NCBI RefSeq assembly: GCF_001499655.1
Contig: NZ_LN879502.1
Coordinates: 1,054,001-1,118,000, forward strand
Direction: 5' to 3'
DNA: 64,000 nt
Source of the DNA: Candidatus Protochlamydia naegleriophila
GTDB taxonomy: Bacteria > Chlamydiota > Chlamydiia > Chlamydiales > Parachlamydiaceae
The notes under the pieces: model-generated
Seen by the model: the letters and a program-made list of their open reading frames with translations, nothing else
The model's database searches: none
Told to the model about the DNA's origin: nothing
Part shown: one piece after another, positions 17,793-26,989 of the stretch
How the letters are laid out: every line of letters starts with the position of its first letter
Position numbering within the stretch: position 1 is the first letter of the stretch
Made by a program: the position numbers and the translations under genes

Positions 17793-18629
17793 ATGTTCCG
17801 ACTATTTGTAAACCTTATTGTTTTGTTTTGCACTCATACTCCTTGTAGAGCTGCGGAGGGAATTTCTTTGGTAGAGGAGTATAAAAAAAATTCAAACCAA
17901 CAATGGGAATGGGCTCTAACAAGCTTGGCAAATTTTCCCTTCACAGAGCAAGACAAGGTTCTCGATGTGGGGTGCAGAGATGGCAGAATCACAGCTTTGA
18001 TAGCAAATCAGGTGCAAAGCGGATCTGTGGTGGGTTTAGATATTTCTGAAAAAATGATTGAACAGGCTTCAAACGCCTTTCAAGAAGGTAATTTGAAATT
18101 TATAAAAGGAAATGCGAATGATATTCCTTTTAAAGAGGAATTCGATAAGGTTGTTTCATTCTGCACCCTTCAATGGATAGTTGAGCAGGAAAAAGCGCTG
18201 ATTTCGATGAAAGAGAGTTTCAAAGTTGGAGGAGGGATGCTGCTTGTTATACCTGGAGAGTCTTCAAGCAATTTAGGCACCCTCGCTAAAAAAATTGCAT
18301 CCACTGAAAAGTGGAGGGGATATTTTCCACATTTTAAGATGGAAAGAGTTTACTACAGTCCAAAGGCCTATAAAAACCTGCTACAGGTAATTGGATTAGA
18401 CATTCAAGCACTTAGAGCTGAAGAGTCTGTCACGATATATGAGAATAAAGAGGCTTTTATTGCCTGGCTTAAGCCTTTGGTCAATTTCGTAGATCATCTC
18501 GCACCAGATCTTCAGCAAAGTTTTATTGAAGAACTTGCCGATCAGATGATTCAAAAAGATCTCTTTTTTACTGGCTCTGTTGCCATCCCTGATGTTAAAA
18601 TAGAAATAATCGCACGCAGGCTTTACTAG
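17793..18629 (+). CDS. Class I SAM-dependent methyltransferase with signal peptide
   Basis: 278-residue methyltransferase. Motif I is VLDVGCRDGRITALIA, followed by VVGLDISEKMIEQA and FIKGNANDIPF, so the S-adenosylmethionine site is intact; LQWIVEQEKAL suits the juvenile-hormone/trans-aconitate methyltransferase-like group. The ATG at 17793 has GAGGAAG upstream and yields a clear signal sequence, MFRLFVNLIVLFCTHTPCRA, cleaved before AEG. An in-frame TTG 90 bases upstream would add a poor N terminus. Export of a SAM-dependent enzyme is unusual because the cofactor is cytosolic; secretion toward the host is one explanation. Substrate unknown. Confidence 0.85.
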   Translation: MFRLFVNLIVLFCTHTPCRAAEGISLVEEYKKNSNQQWEWALTSLANFPFTEQDKVLDVGCRDGRITALIANQVQSGSVVGLDISEKMIEQASNAFQEGNLKFIKGNANDIPFKEEFDKVVSFCTLQWIVEQEKALISMKESFKVGGGMLLVIPGESSSNLGTLAKKIASTEKWRGYFPHFKMERVYYSPKAYKNLLQVIGLDIQALRAEESVTIYENKEAFIAWLKPLVNFVDHLAPDLQQSFIEELADQMIQKDLFFTGSVAIPDVKIEIIARRLY

Positions 18630-18683
18630 AAGGGCAGGATTAATTGACGACATGCCTGCTAAAGCGGCATGCCGTAATAAGGA

Positions 18684-19944
18684 TTAAGCCGATTCGGCAT
18701 TTTCGGGAGATGTAGCACCTTCTGGAGAAAAGTCACCTTGAAGGCTTCTAAGATAATGGGCGGCATCTAAGCTACAGACTTTGACATCGACATTCATCTT
18801 GTCTAAATAGGTTTGAAGTGTTTGCACCTTATCAGCCGAAGTAAAGGCGATGTGCAAGTCAGTGCCTAAGTCGGCCTTATTGTGGATCCTGCGCTCGTTT
18901 AAGACACTTCCTCTCATTTCTTTTCCGTAAAGAGTAGTAGATGCCCAAATAATGGGGAATGAGTCACTTAAAAAGTTTTCTTCTTCCGAATCAAGATCTA
19001 AAATGGGAACTTGATCAACGATGTCAATTATGCTTTGAATATCTGACTTCTGTGCATAATCATCTGAATGCTCGATTGGTTGAATAGTATTCTCTACGTA
19101 TTGGGTGTGGCCTTGCAGTTGGATCATAATCGAGGATGAGCTTCATTTCTTTTTCAGGATCGAATTGAAAGCTTTCATTATAGGCGTAATAGGAGGCGAC
19201 CTGCATTTGAGCAATCCCAACACCCGATAAAGATCCAAAATTGATCCCGCTATCCTTGGTAATCCCACTCTCTAATTCTCCGCTCATCGGCACTAAAAAG
19301 GTGAGGAGTCTTAAAGCTCCTGTTGGAATTAGAGTTGGAGTTGGTTCTATTTGTAGAGGATTGATTCTATTTTTCACAATGAAGCGATCATCTGCAACTC
19401 TCATAATGCCGATTAAAGCAGCCGAGTTGCTTCCAGTCATCCAGATAATGGGTTTTTTTCTGGGTAGGCTTGCAATTTCTTACACCCCACTCCACATTTT
19501 TTGACGCACCTCATTCCATTTTGCCTTCCACTTGTCAGGCGCAAAAATTCCTTGCTTGCCTTGAATATTTGTCAGTTCATCATCTACTAATTTGTCCAAG
19601 TCTTCTGAAATCACGTCTCCCTGAACGCCTACTCCACTCCGGCTCTCTGGATCTTCGGACAGATCCCCAAAAAGGAAGTGCGCAAATTTGTGAAGTGCCA
19701 CTCTTTGCTCATCGGTTGTTGTTTTGCTTCTCACTGCCCGGCTCAACTCTCTCAAACCTTTTAAAACTTCAGTCGACTCTACGAGGCTGTCATATGTTTT
19801 TATGATTTCTTTTAGTTCGGCCTTAATATGGGAATCAATCGCCTTTTTGAGCAGCTCTTTTGCCTCTTTTTTAATATCTTTAAATTTTTGAACATCTTCA
19901 AAACTAAACTCCTCATGCTTTTTTAGTGTTAAGTCTTTCGAAAT
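18684..19944 (-). pseudogene. Decayed gene: no start, in-frame stop and frameshift
   Basis: Three consecutive minus-strand open segments look like one broken gene. The first is open from about 19944 without any ATG/GTG/TTG at its head. It stops at a TAA (19480-19482), but the same frame continues for 13 codons into the second segment, which ends near 19060. The third segment, in another frame, overlaps the second at 19060-19127 and runs to 18684. Joined, they would make a hydrophilic protein of over 400 residues. The tetrapeptide PIIW occurs in both the second and third segments. I do not recognise the family. Confidence 0.65.
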
Positions 19945-20207
19945 TCTATTTTAATATGAAAATGATTGGTTTGTATTTTTTTAAAATAATTTCTTATTAA
20001 TGAGGTGTTGATTTTTATTGTTTTTTGAAATTAGAGCGGGAAGAAGATTTCCTCGCGCTTGTTTTTTCTTTTAATTCTATTATATGTTAAGAATGGGGCT
20101 TGCATAAGGGACTATTCATGCATTCTTCCATTAGGGAGCATAGTCGCGAATTGAGATTTTAATATTTGAGAATGGCATTCAATTACCGGTAAAGAGCGAT
20201 AGGTCAT

Positions 20208-22469
20208 ATGTTTAAGTTTCCCGCCTTACTTTCTATTTTCTTCGCCTCTTTGATATCTTTTTGGGGGATGGTTCACTCTACCGAGAGTCAAACGACCAAG
20301 ATAAATTTAAAGGGATTCTTAGGCAAAGATGAGTTGGCATCTGCTAAGGAGACCCTAACTCGCTTGTCAGAGGAATCTAAGCAGACATTGGTGATTGTGA
20401 TTAATTCGACATCTGGCGATCTCATTCAAATGCTCGACCTTGCCAAATCGATCTACAGTCTAAAAAAGCTGAAGCAGCTGACAGTCGTGGTCTACTTGGA
20501 CGATAATGTGGTGGGGCCGGCAGCCATGCTTCCCTTTTTAGCTGATGAAATTAATACTTCTCTTGTAGCTTCCTGGGGGGATATTCCCTCTGGTGCTGAG
20601 AGAGTTCTTCCGACCAATTTGCTTCAGAATCGGGTGCGCAGTTTAATTGATTCTCAAAGCTCGGACGCACCCACCCTATATCTTTTAGCAGATGCCATGA
20701 CAGATCCGTCTGTGCGAGTCATTGATAATCAAGGTTGGAAGATCGCAAGAGAAAAAGAAACAAACTTTCCATTAATTTCGTCTGGAGGGCAAACCTTAGT
20801 TGTTAATCAAAATCAGCTCAAGGATCTGGGGATTGTAAAATCAATTATGCCTCTTGGGGAATTTGAAAAGCGCTATGCAATTGAAAGTAAAGTGGATTCA
20901 AAAGAGGGAATAGTAGAGGAGGGAAAAACGACCTCTTCAACCTCGATTGAAGAAAGACTTCAGCGTGCCATCCATTTTAATAAAGAGGGTCCCAACACGG
21001 TTGGGTATCTTTATGTGGGCGATCATGAAAGCTCAATTAGCCAATCCACCTGGCTTTACATTAAGCAAGGGCTTGACCATTATAAGAAAAATCCTCCTCT
21101 TTTTATTATTTTAGAGCTCAATACTCCCGGTGGAGAGGTTTTTGCGGCGCAGAAGATCTCGGACGCTCTAAAAGAGATCGATCTGCAATATAATATTCCC
21201 GTTGTCACCTTCATTAACAACTGGGCCATTTCGGCTGGTGCCATGCTGGCCTATTCGACCCGTTTCATAAGCGTGGTCAAGGATGGAAGTATGGGGGCTG
21301 CAGAACCTGTCTATGCAGGCGAAGGCGGGAAAATGGAGACGGCTTCTGAAAAGGTGAATTCAGCTTTGAGGGCCGATTTTGCAAGCCGGGCACGTTTTTT
21401 TGACCGCAATCCTTTGATTGCCGAAGCGATGGTGGATAAAGACACGATTCTTGTATGGCGCCATGGCAAAGTGGTAAAGCTCGACAATGAGAGTCAGGTT
21501 CGCTTGACAGGAGCCGATCCTGATAAGGTGATCAGTCCAAAAGGAAAGCTGCTGACTTTAGAAGCAGAACAAATGCTAGAATACGGTGTGGCGGATCTTT
21601 TGTTGCCTCCTCAAAAACTAGAAGTGATTTCTCCTGAAGAAAAGGCGGCAGGTCAATGGCCTGTAGAAAAGATGCTTCTTTTTCATACGCCCTACTTTTC
21701 TAAGATTCCTCAAGCTACCGTTAAGCCCTATCAAATGGATTGGAAAACGCATTTTTTTGTTTTATTGGCCACCCCTATTGTTTCTTCGCTTCTTTTTATG
21801 GGCTTGATGATTGGGGGCTATATCGAATTAAACTCGCCAGGCTTTGGCCTGCCAGGAGCGGTTGCTGCAGCGTGTTTGTTTTTAATCATTTTATCGAGCT
21901 TCTCTTTGGAAGTTGCGAATTGGCTGGAGCTGATTTTGCTTTTGACCGGTCTTGCCATCATTTTGGTTGAGCTTTTTGTCTTGCCAACGTTTGGATTATT
22001 GGGGATAGTGGGATTTATTTTGTTTATTGCTGGTTTATTTGGAATGCTCATTCCTGGTTTAAGCTCGGTTAGTTTTGAATATGACACCCAAACAATGAAT
22101 GCTGCAGGGCAGTATGTGATCCAGCGACTGGCTTGGCTTTGCGGAGCCATGCTTGCGAGTGCTGTCATCATTGCCTTATTGGCCCAGTATGTGCTTCCAA
22201 GTTTTGCAGGTTTTAGCCGCTTTGTCTTGATAGGCAGGGAGCAAGAGGGTTTTATTGCGGGTGAAAATCCAATCGACCTTCCTCAGTCGGGCGCGATTGG
22301 AAAGGCCCTGACTACCCTTCGTCCAGCCGGAAAGATCATTGTCAAGGATCGTATCTACGAGGCTTTGAGCACGGGAGGATTCATCGAGGCTGGCGAGCCG
22401 ATTATTGTCGCGCGTTTAGAGGGGAGCACAATTATAGTTAGTCTTTTAACGGAAAACGAACTCTTATGA
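20208..22469 (+). CDS. nfeD: NfeD-family membrane-bound ClpP-class serine protease
   Basis: 753-residue protein. After a signal sequence (residues 1-25) come two ClpP/crotonase-fold domains in tandem. The second (about 255-470) has the active motif NNWAISAGAMLAYS and GSMGAAEPV; the first (about 30-225) aligns to it but has DNVVGPAAMLP in place of the serine motif and so looks inactive. Then four or so membrane segments (about 510-660) and a C-terminal NfeD OB-fold domain (AIGKALTTLRPAGKI). Full-length relatives cleave membrane protein tails and pair with stomatin/flotillin proteins. It leads an operon with a short NfeD and FloA, overlapping the former by 4 bases. Confidence 0.92.
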   Translation: MFKFPALLSIFFASLISFWGMVHSTESQTTKINLKGFLGKDELASAKETLTRLSEESKQTLVIVINSTSGDLIQMLDLAKSIYSLKKLKQLTVVVYLDDNVVGPAAMLPFLADEINTSLVASWGDIPSGAERVLPTNLLQNRVRSLIDSQSSDAPTLYLLADAMTDPSVRVIDNQGWKIAREKETNFPLISSGGQTLVVNQNQLKDLGIVKSIMPLGEFEKRYAIESKVDSKEGIVEEGKTTSSTSIEERLQRAIHFNKEGPNTVGYLYVGDHESSISQSTWLYIKQGLDHYKKNPPLFIILELNTPGGEVFAAQKISDALKEIDLQYNIPVVTFINNWAISAGAMLAYSTRFISVVKDGSMGAAEPVYAGEGGKMETASEKVNSALRADFASRARFFDRNPLIAEAMVDKDTILVWRHGKVVKLDNESQVRLTGADPDKVISPKGKLLTLEAEQMLEYGVADLLLPPQKLEVISPEEKAAGQWPVEKMLLFHTPYFSKIPQATVKPYQMDWKTHFFVLLATPIVSSLLFMGLMIGGYIELNSPGFGLPGAVAAACLFLIILSSFSLEVANWLELILLLTGLAIILVELFVLPTFGLLGIVGFILFIAGLFGMLIPGLSSVSFEYDTQTMNAAGQYVIQRLAWLCGAMLASAVIIALLAQYVLPSFAGFSRFVLIGREQEGFIAGENPIDLPQSGAIGKALTTLRPAGKIIVKDRIYEALSTGGFIEAGEPIIVARLEGSTIIVSLLTENELL

Positions 22470-22939
22470 CCCCTTTTCTTTTACTTTTTATTGGCCTTCT
22501 ACTCATTTTAATAGAGTTTTACATTCCAGGCGCTGTCATGGGAGTGTTGGGCAGCATTTTTGTCTTGGTGAGCATCCTTCTTTTTGCCTCCCAAACCAAT
22601 TCATTATTGGCTATTGTCTTTTTTGTGCTTGGAACAATTCTTTGTGTCGGATTGCTCATTCGATTTGCTCTTTGGCGCATTGTTCGAGCAAAGCCGGAAT
22701 ACAGCATATATTTAAACGAAGATCAAGAAGGGTACCAGGCTTCTTCTTTCGATCAGGAAGCCATTGGCAAAATAGGGGTGGTATTGTCCGATCTAAAACC
22801 CGGTGGATATATCCTCATAGATGGTAAGCAGCATCAAGCAATCTCTTTGACTGGGTATATTCCGAAAGGAGAGCATGTTGAAGTGGTCTCTGGGCAAGAA
22901 GAGAGTCTTATAGTGAAAATTAGTAACAAGGAAACTTAA
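22466..22939 (+). CDS. Short NfeD-like membrane protein
   Basis: 157 residues: two or three N-terminal membrane segments (about 2-72), then a soluble OB-fold NfeD domain with AIGKIGVVLSDLKPGGYILIDG. It repeats the C-terminal half of the preceding protease without the protease domain. In many genomes such short NfeD proteins are encoded next to flotillin-like genes, as here (3-base gap to floA). It probably interacts with FloA oligomers at the inner membrane. Confidence 0.88.
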   Translation: MTPFLLLFIGLLLILIEFYIPGAVMGVLGSIFVLVSILLFASQTNSLLAIVFFVLGTILCVGLLIRFALWRIVRAKPEYSIYLNEDQEGYQASSFDQEAIGKIGVVLSDLKPGGYILIDGKQHQAISLTGYIPKGEHVEVVSGQEESLIVKISNKET

Positions 22940-22942
22940 GTT

Positions 22943-23977
22943 ATGTCGGTTTTATTACAGGGGATGTCTGACAATGTGAGTATGGAATTTTATTTTCTTG
23001 TGTTTGTGTTGGCTGTCATTCTCATTATTATTTTGAGTATTTTGGGCAAATTTATCAGTTTGTGGTTTCAAGCTTTTGTATCGGGAACGCCCATTCCTCT
23101 ATTTAATATTATTGGGATGAGTTTGCGCAAAATCCCACCTAGAGTGATCGTCAATGCTCGCATCAATTTATTTAAGGCGGGGCTTAAGCAAATCAGCGTC
23201 GGCGATTTAGAGACGCACTATTTGGCTGGCGGCCATGTGCCAAACGTTGTTGAGGCTCTGATTGCAGCCGATAAGGCCAATATTCCACTAGACTGGCGCA
23301 GAGCGACAGCTATCGACCTTGCAGGCAGAGATATTAAGGCTGCGGTTCAAACCTCGGTTAATCCACGCGTGATCGATTGTCCAAGTCATGGCGGGTATAT
23401 TACAGGGGTTGCCAAGGATGGGATTCAATTAAATTGCCGCGCTCGTGTAACGGTTAGAACTAACATTGCCCAGCTAGTCGGCGGTGCAACAGAAGAGACA
23501 ATTGTTGCAAGAGTTGGTGAGGGGATCGTGAGCGCCATCGGCGGATCGGATACTCATAAACAGGTTCTTGAATCTCCACAGCGCATTTCTAAACTTGTGT
23601 TGGAAAAGGGGCTCGACTCTTCGACAGCTTTCTTGATTCTTTCTATCGACATTGTCGAAATTAATCTTGGAGAAAACATTGGCGCGAAATTGCGAACAGA
23701 CCAAGCGGAGTCGGATATTCGCATTGCTAAAGCCGAGGCAGAAAAACGTCGCACGATGGCTGTCGCACAGGAACAAGAAAATCTAGCCAAAGTGAGAGAC
23801 ATGGAGGCTAAGCTTGTTGAGGCGCAAGCAGCGGTTCCTTTAGCCATGGCTGAGGCTTTTAGAACTGGAAAGCTTGGAATCATGGATTATCAGCGCATCC
23901 AAAATATTCAGTCGGATACGGATATGCGGAGCGCTTTGGCGAAGCCGGATGTTGAAAAGAAACAAAACCAGGGCTAG
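22943..23977 (+). CDS. floA: Flotillin-like protein FloA
   Basis: 344-residue UPF0365/FloA protein. A single N-terminal hydrophobic hairpin (about residues 19-43) is followed by the strongly conserved block [18 protein letters not shown], a PHB/SPFH-like domain, and a helical region [20 protein letters not shown]. It ends with [19 protein letters not shown]. FloA forms clusters in the inner membrane that organise membrane fluidity and signalling or secretion complexes in bacteria such as Bacillus. Linkage to two NfeD genes supports a membrane-microdomain unit. Confidence 0.95.
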   Translation: MSVLLQGMSDNVSMEFYFLVFVLAVILIIILSILGKFISLWFQAFVSGTPIPLFNIIGMSLRKIPPRVIVNARINLFKAGLKQISVGDLETHYLAGGHVPNVVEALIAADKANIPLDWRRATAIDLAGRDIKAAVQTSVNPRVIDCPSHGGYITGVAKDGIQLNCRARVTVRTNIAQLVGGATEETIVARVGEGIVSAIGGSDTHKQVLESPQRISKLVLEKGLDSSTAFLILSIDIVEINLGENIGAKLRTDQAESDIRIAKAEAEKRRTMAVAQEQENLAKVRDMEAKLVEAQAAVPLAMAEAFRTGKLGIMDYQRIQNIQSDTDMRSALAKPDVEKKQNQG

Positions 23978-23986
23978 GAGTTCGAC

Positions 23987-24490
23987 ATGTCAGTCGTAGA
24001 ATTTATCGGTTTTGCGGTAAGCCTACTCTCTTTGTTGTTTTTATTCTTTCGCAATCGGCGGCAGCTAGCCGGCCAAGGTGAGCCAAGGGATTCTCAGGAG
24101 GAATTTCCAGAAGACGATCCGATCCAGGCTTTTCTAAAGGCTATGGAAAAGGAGCGCCTCAAACGAGAGGCGCCTCCTTCACCGCCGCCGCCTATTGCTT
24201 ACCGTCCAGCTTACGCAGAGGTGAAAAAGTCTAAAAAAACCTCCTCAAAAGAGGATGCGCTGGCTAAAAATCAGTTAGAGTCGCGTAAGTTAGCAAGCCC
24301 TTTAGAAAAGCAGCAACTAGTCAGTCCCTTAGCTAAGCGGCATGAAGCCCATTATTATACGCATGGAGTAGAAATTCTTCAAAAGCCTGCTCGGATACGT
24401 CTCATGGTTGAGCGGCTCGCTGATCTAAAAGATCTCGTGGTTTTTCGGGAGATTTTGGATAAACCTAAAAGTTTGAGACCGTGGGAATAG
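23987..24490 (+). CDS. Hypothetical membrane-anchored protein in the floA operon
   Basis: 167 residues with one N-terminal membrane segment (about 3-20) and an otherwise charged, low-complexity cytosolic tail. The tail has a PPSPPPP run and repeated LASPL/LVSPLAKR elements, ending in a small helical domain (about 118-167). I see no known domain. It follows floA after 9 bases and yggS begins directly after its stop, so it belongs to this transcript. A scaffold or adaptor for the FloA assembly is a guess from context. Confidence 0.72.
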   Translation: MSVVEFIGFAVSLLSLLFLFFRNRRQLAGQGEPRDSQEEFPEDDPIQAFLKAMEKERLKREAPPSPPPPIAYRPAYAEVKKSKKTSSKEDALAKNQLESRKLASPLEKQQLVSPLAKRHEAHYYTHGVEILQKPARIRLMVERLADLKDLVVFREILDKPKSLRPWE

Positions 24491-24491
24491 A

Positions 24492-25199
24492 ATGATGGAG
24501 TCAATTGCTGATCGCTATCGGATGATTCAAGATTCTATATGGCAAAGAGCTATGGCTTGTGGACGCAAACCTGAAGAGGTGGCGCTCATTGCCGTGACTA
24601 AAACACATCCCCCTTCTTTCATTCAAGAGGCGTATCAGGCAGGGGGGCGTCACTTCGGTGAAAATCGGGTGCAGGAGCTTTTGCCAAAAATACCTGCTTT
24701 GCCAAACGATTGCAATTGGCATCTAATAGGCAGTCTTCAAAGCAATAAAGTGGGCAAGGTATTAGATTCTTCAATTAAACTCATCCACTCTGTCGATAGC
24801 CTTGCACTAGCCGAAAAAATTGCCTTTGCGGGCCAAGCAAGGCAAAAAGAAACGCCCATTTTGCTGCAGGTCAATATTTCTGGTGAGGCATCTAAGCATG
24901 GCTTCTCGCAGGAGTGTTGGGAAGCCGTGCTGGAAAGGGTGGCTCAACTTCCCGCCTTGAGAATCGAAGGATTGATGACCATTGCTCCTTTTACCAATGA
25001 TCAAGTTCTTATCCGCAGTTGTTTTAAGGCTCTCGCCCATTTAAGGGATAAATGGAAAGGATATATGCAGAATCCCGCTATTTTTTCTCACTTGTCGATG
25101 GGAATGACCAATGATTATGAGATAGCCATTGAAGAGGGAGCCACGCTTGTGAGAATTGGGTCGGCCATTTTTGGCGGCCGCCCCTTGGTAAGGCACTAG
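24492..25199 (+). CDS. yggS: YggS-family PLP homeostasis protein
   Basis: 235-residue PLP-binding protein of the YggS/PLPBP (COG0325) family, a TIM-barrel that buffers pyridoxal phosphate and affects amino-acid and keto-acid balance; no enzymatic activity is established. The PLP lysine is in LIAVTKTHP, followed by FGENRVQEL, WHLIGSLQSNKVG, and LSMGMTNDYEIAI with VRIGSAIFG at the C terminus. All are family signatures. Two ATGs in a row allow either start. It is the last gene of the nfeD-floA operon. Confidence 0.95.
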   Translation: MMESIADRYRMIQDSIWQRAMACGRKPEEVALIAVTKTHPPSFIQEAYQAGGRHFGENRVQELLPKIPALPNDCNWHLIGSLQSNKVGKVLDSSIKLIHSVDSLALAEKIAFAGQARQKETPILLQVNISGEASKHGFSQECWEAVLERVAQLPALRIEGLMTIAPFTNDQVLIRSCFKALAHLRDKWKGYMQNPAIFSHLSMGMTNDYEIAIEEGATLVRIGSAIFGGRPLVRH

Positions 25200-25259
25200 C
25201 AAGCTTGCTTGTTGCAATCCAAGCCCTTTCAAAAAAAACTAGACCGTTATCTCTCGATA

Positions 25260-25282
25260 GGATCGGCCAAAAACGCCGATCC
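25260..25282. terminator. Stem-loop between convergent genes
   Basis: Eight-base stem GGATCGGC/GCCGATCC (25260-25267 with 25275-25282) and a 7-base loop, lying between the ends of yggS and the TPR gene. No long T run follows on either side, so its strength as an intrinsic terminator is uncertain. Confidence 0.45.
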
Positions 25283-25302
25283 AAAGTTATCAGCGTGAAA
25301 TG

Positions 25303-26799
25303 TTAGATAGCTTGTCCCCAATTCGGATCTTCGCATAAGTTATAGCCGTCCAGCGCTTCTTTATGGCTTGGTTCGATATCTAGCACAGCTTGAAATTTAA
25401 CTCGCGCTTCAGGCAGACGACCTAGCATGCATAAGCATCTGGCAGCTCCTAAGAACCAGCTGATTTTTTGCGGTTCATCTGTCAAGGCTTTTTCAAAATG
25501 AGGAAGGGCCTCCTCTGGCCTATCCAGGCAACGAAGAGTTTCTGCGTATTCTCCTAATGTTTCTGAGTCCGGATCAAGGGCAACCGACTTCTCTAGCCAG
25601 ACCAACGATTGAGCAAGCTTGCCTTCCAAACGAAAGAGCACACCATAGCCTGTCAGGGCAAATGTATTTTCGTCATTAAGCTGCAAGACTTCAGAAAATA
25701 GACGTGTAGCTTCTTGGATGTTGCCTTGATCCAAATGAACTTGTCCTAAGCAACCTAAGGCAAAATCGTCTTCTGGATCGAGTTTTAGGCAATGATTTAA
25801 AACATGGGCAGATTCGTCGAATTTTTTTTGGAATCGGAGAACATCCCCATATGAACTTAACGCAAAAGTGTTGTCAGGATAAAGCTCCAGGTGCTTTTTT
25901 AGGACTGCAGCGGCTTTATCAAATTGATACAACATGCGTAAAGAGTCACCATATGAGGCTAGCGCAAAGCGATGGGTAGGATCAATGCTTAGTACTTTTT
26001 CAAATACATCCGCCGCCTCAAATTGTTTCTTTTGATTTCTTAAAATGTCACCAAGCCAGCTTAAAATTTCCGCATCATCAGGTATGTTTTCTAAGTACTT
26101 TCTTAAAACGGCTGCGGCTTCAGCATTTTTATCCTGATTGCATAAGAGTTTCACATAATGAGTGACTGCAAAAAGTCTAGTGGGATTAATGTCCAGGGAT
26201 TTCTCGAACTCTGCAGCCGCCTCATCTAACTTGCCTTGCATATGGAGGATTTGTGCATAGGAGGCTAAAACATAGTCATTTCTTGGATCGAGAGTTAAAC
26301 ATTCGTGAAAGACCTCTATTGACTGGTCTAATTTTCCTAGCACCCGAAGAGTTTCTCCGTAAATTCCTAATAATAGATTTCTAGAGTCGGTAGCCAAAGC
26401 TAACTCGATTTCTACTAATGCTTCTTCAGGCTTACCCTGTTTATTTAACTCGCTTGCTTTGTTCCATACATTTACGGCTTCGTTATTTGCAAGAGAGGGG
26501 AAAGGATTCTGGAGAAAATCTGGCTCAGATGTTTGACGTCTTTCAGCTTCGTTGCTTGGAGTGAAAGGTTGTAAAGGGCTTGAAAGAGGCTGTTGGCTTA
26601 AAGTTGGATGTGGTATGCTATTGAGAATAGCAGCCTTTAACTTGCGATAACAAAAGATGAGCCCATAAACTGCTGCTACACCTACAAGGGCAGTCGATGC
26701 AATCTGGCAGATTAATTTTTGCTGAGGACTTAGGGATTCAATTAATTTATCTTTAAATCCATGAAAGAATTGTGTGCTAAAAAAATGGGAAATTTGCAT
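25303..26799 (-). CDS. TPR-repeat protein with N-terminal membrane anchor
   Basis: 498 residues. A hydrophobic segment at about residues 29-50 is followed by a Ser/Pro/Gln-rich linker (about 65-105). Then come some 11 tetratricopeptide repeats (about 106-490), each with the usual A/G-Y/F and A-x-x-x-F/L-x-x-x-L pattern, for example GKLDEAAAEFEKSLDINP and FDKAAAVLKKHLELYPDN. TPR arrays are protein-interaction scaffolds. The single anchor and polar head would place the repeats on one face of a membrane. Its own AT-rich upstream region suggests single-gene transcription. A host-interaction role is possible, but TPR proteins also serve in assembly. Confidence 0.88.
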   Translation of the reverse strand: MQISHFFSTQFFHGFKDKLIESLSPQQKLICQIASTALVGVAAVYGLIFCYRKLKAAILNSIPHPTLSQQPLSSPLQPFTPSNEAERRQTSEPDFLQNPFPSLANNEAVNVWNKASELNKQGKPEEALVEIELALATDSRNLLLGIYGETLRVLGKLDQSIEVFHECLTLDPRNDYVLASYAQILHMQGKLDEAAAEFEKSLDINPTRLFAVTHYVKLLCNQDKNAEAAAVLRKYLENIPDDAEILSWLGDILRNQKKQFEAADVFEKVLSIDPTHRFALASYGDSLRMLYQFDKAAAVLKKHLELYPDNTFALSSYGDVLRFQKKFDESAHVLNHCLKLDPEDDFALGCLGQVHLDQGNIQEATRLFSEVLQLNDENTFALTGYGVLFRLEGKLAQSLVWLEKSVALDPDSETLGEYAETLRCLDRPEEALPHFEKALTDEPQKISWFLGAARCLCMLGRLPEARVKFQAVLDIEPSHKEALDGYNLCEDPNWGQAI

Positions 26800-26989
26800 G
26801 TAGCCTTTAAATTATGTTAAAATTAATATAAATTTTAACATAATAAGTCTTTTTTCTATTAATTGGAATATTAAAATTAATGACGTTTGAATTTTGATAG
26901 TACTGGTTAAGGCTAATTTTTTATTGATAAAAATAGAAAATGTGCCTTACAAAGGATAACCTCCAAACAACCATACAAGAGGTTACGCC

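Noticed and set aside
19470-19805. 111-codon plus-strand frame opposite the decayed gene
   Set aside because: No ribosome site, composition of an antisense shadow, and it lies wholly within the pseudogene pieces.
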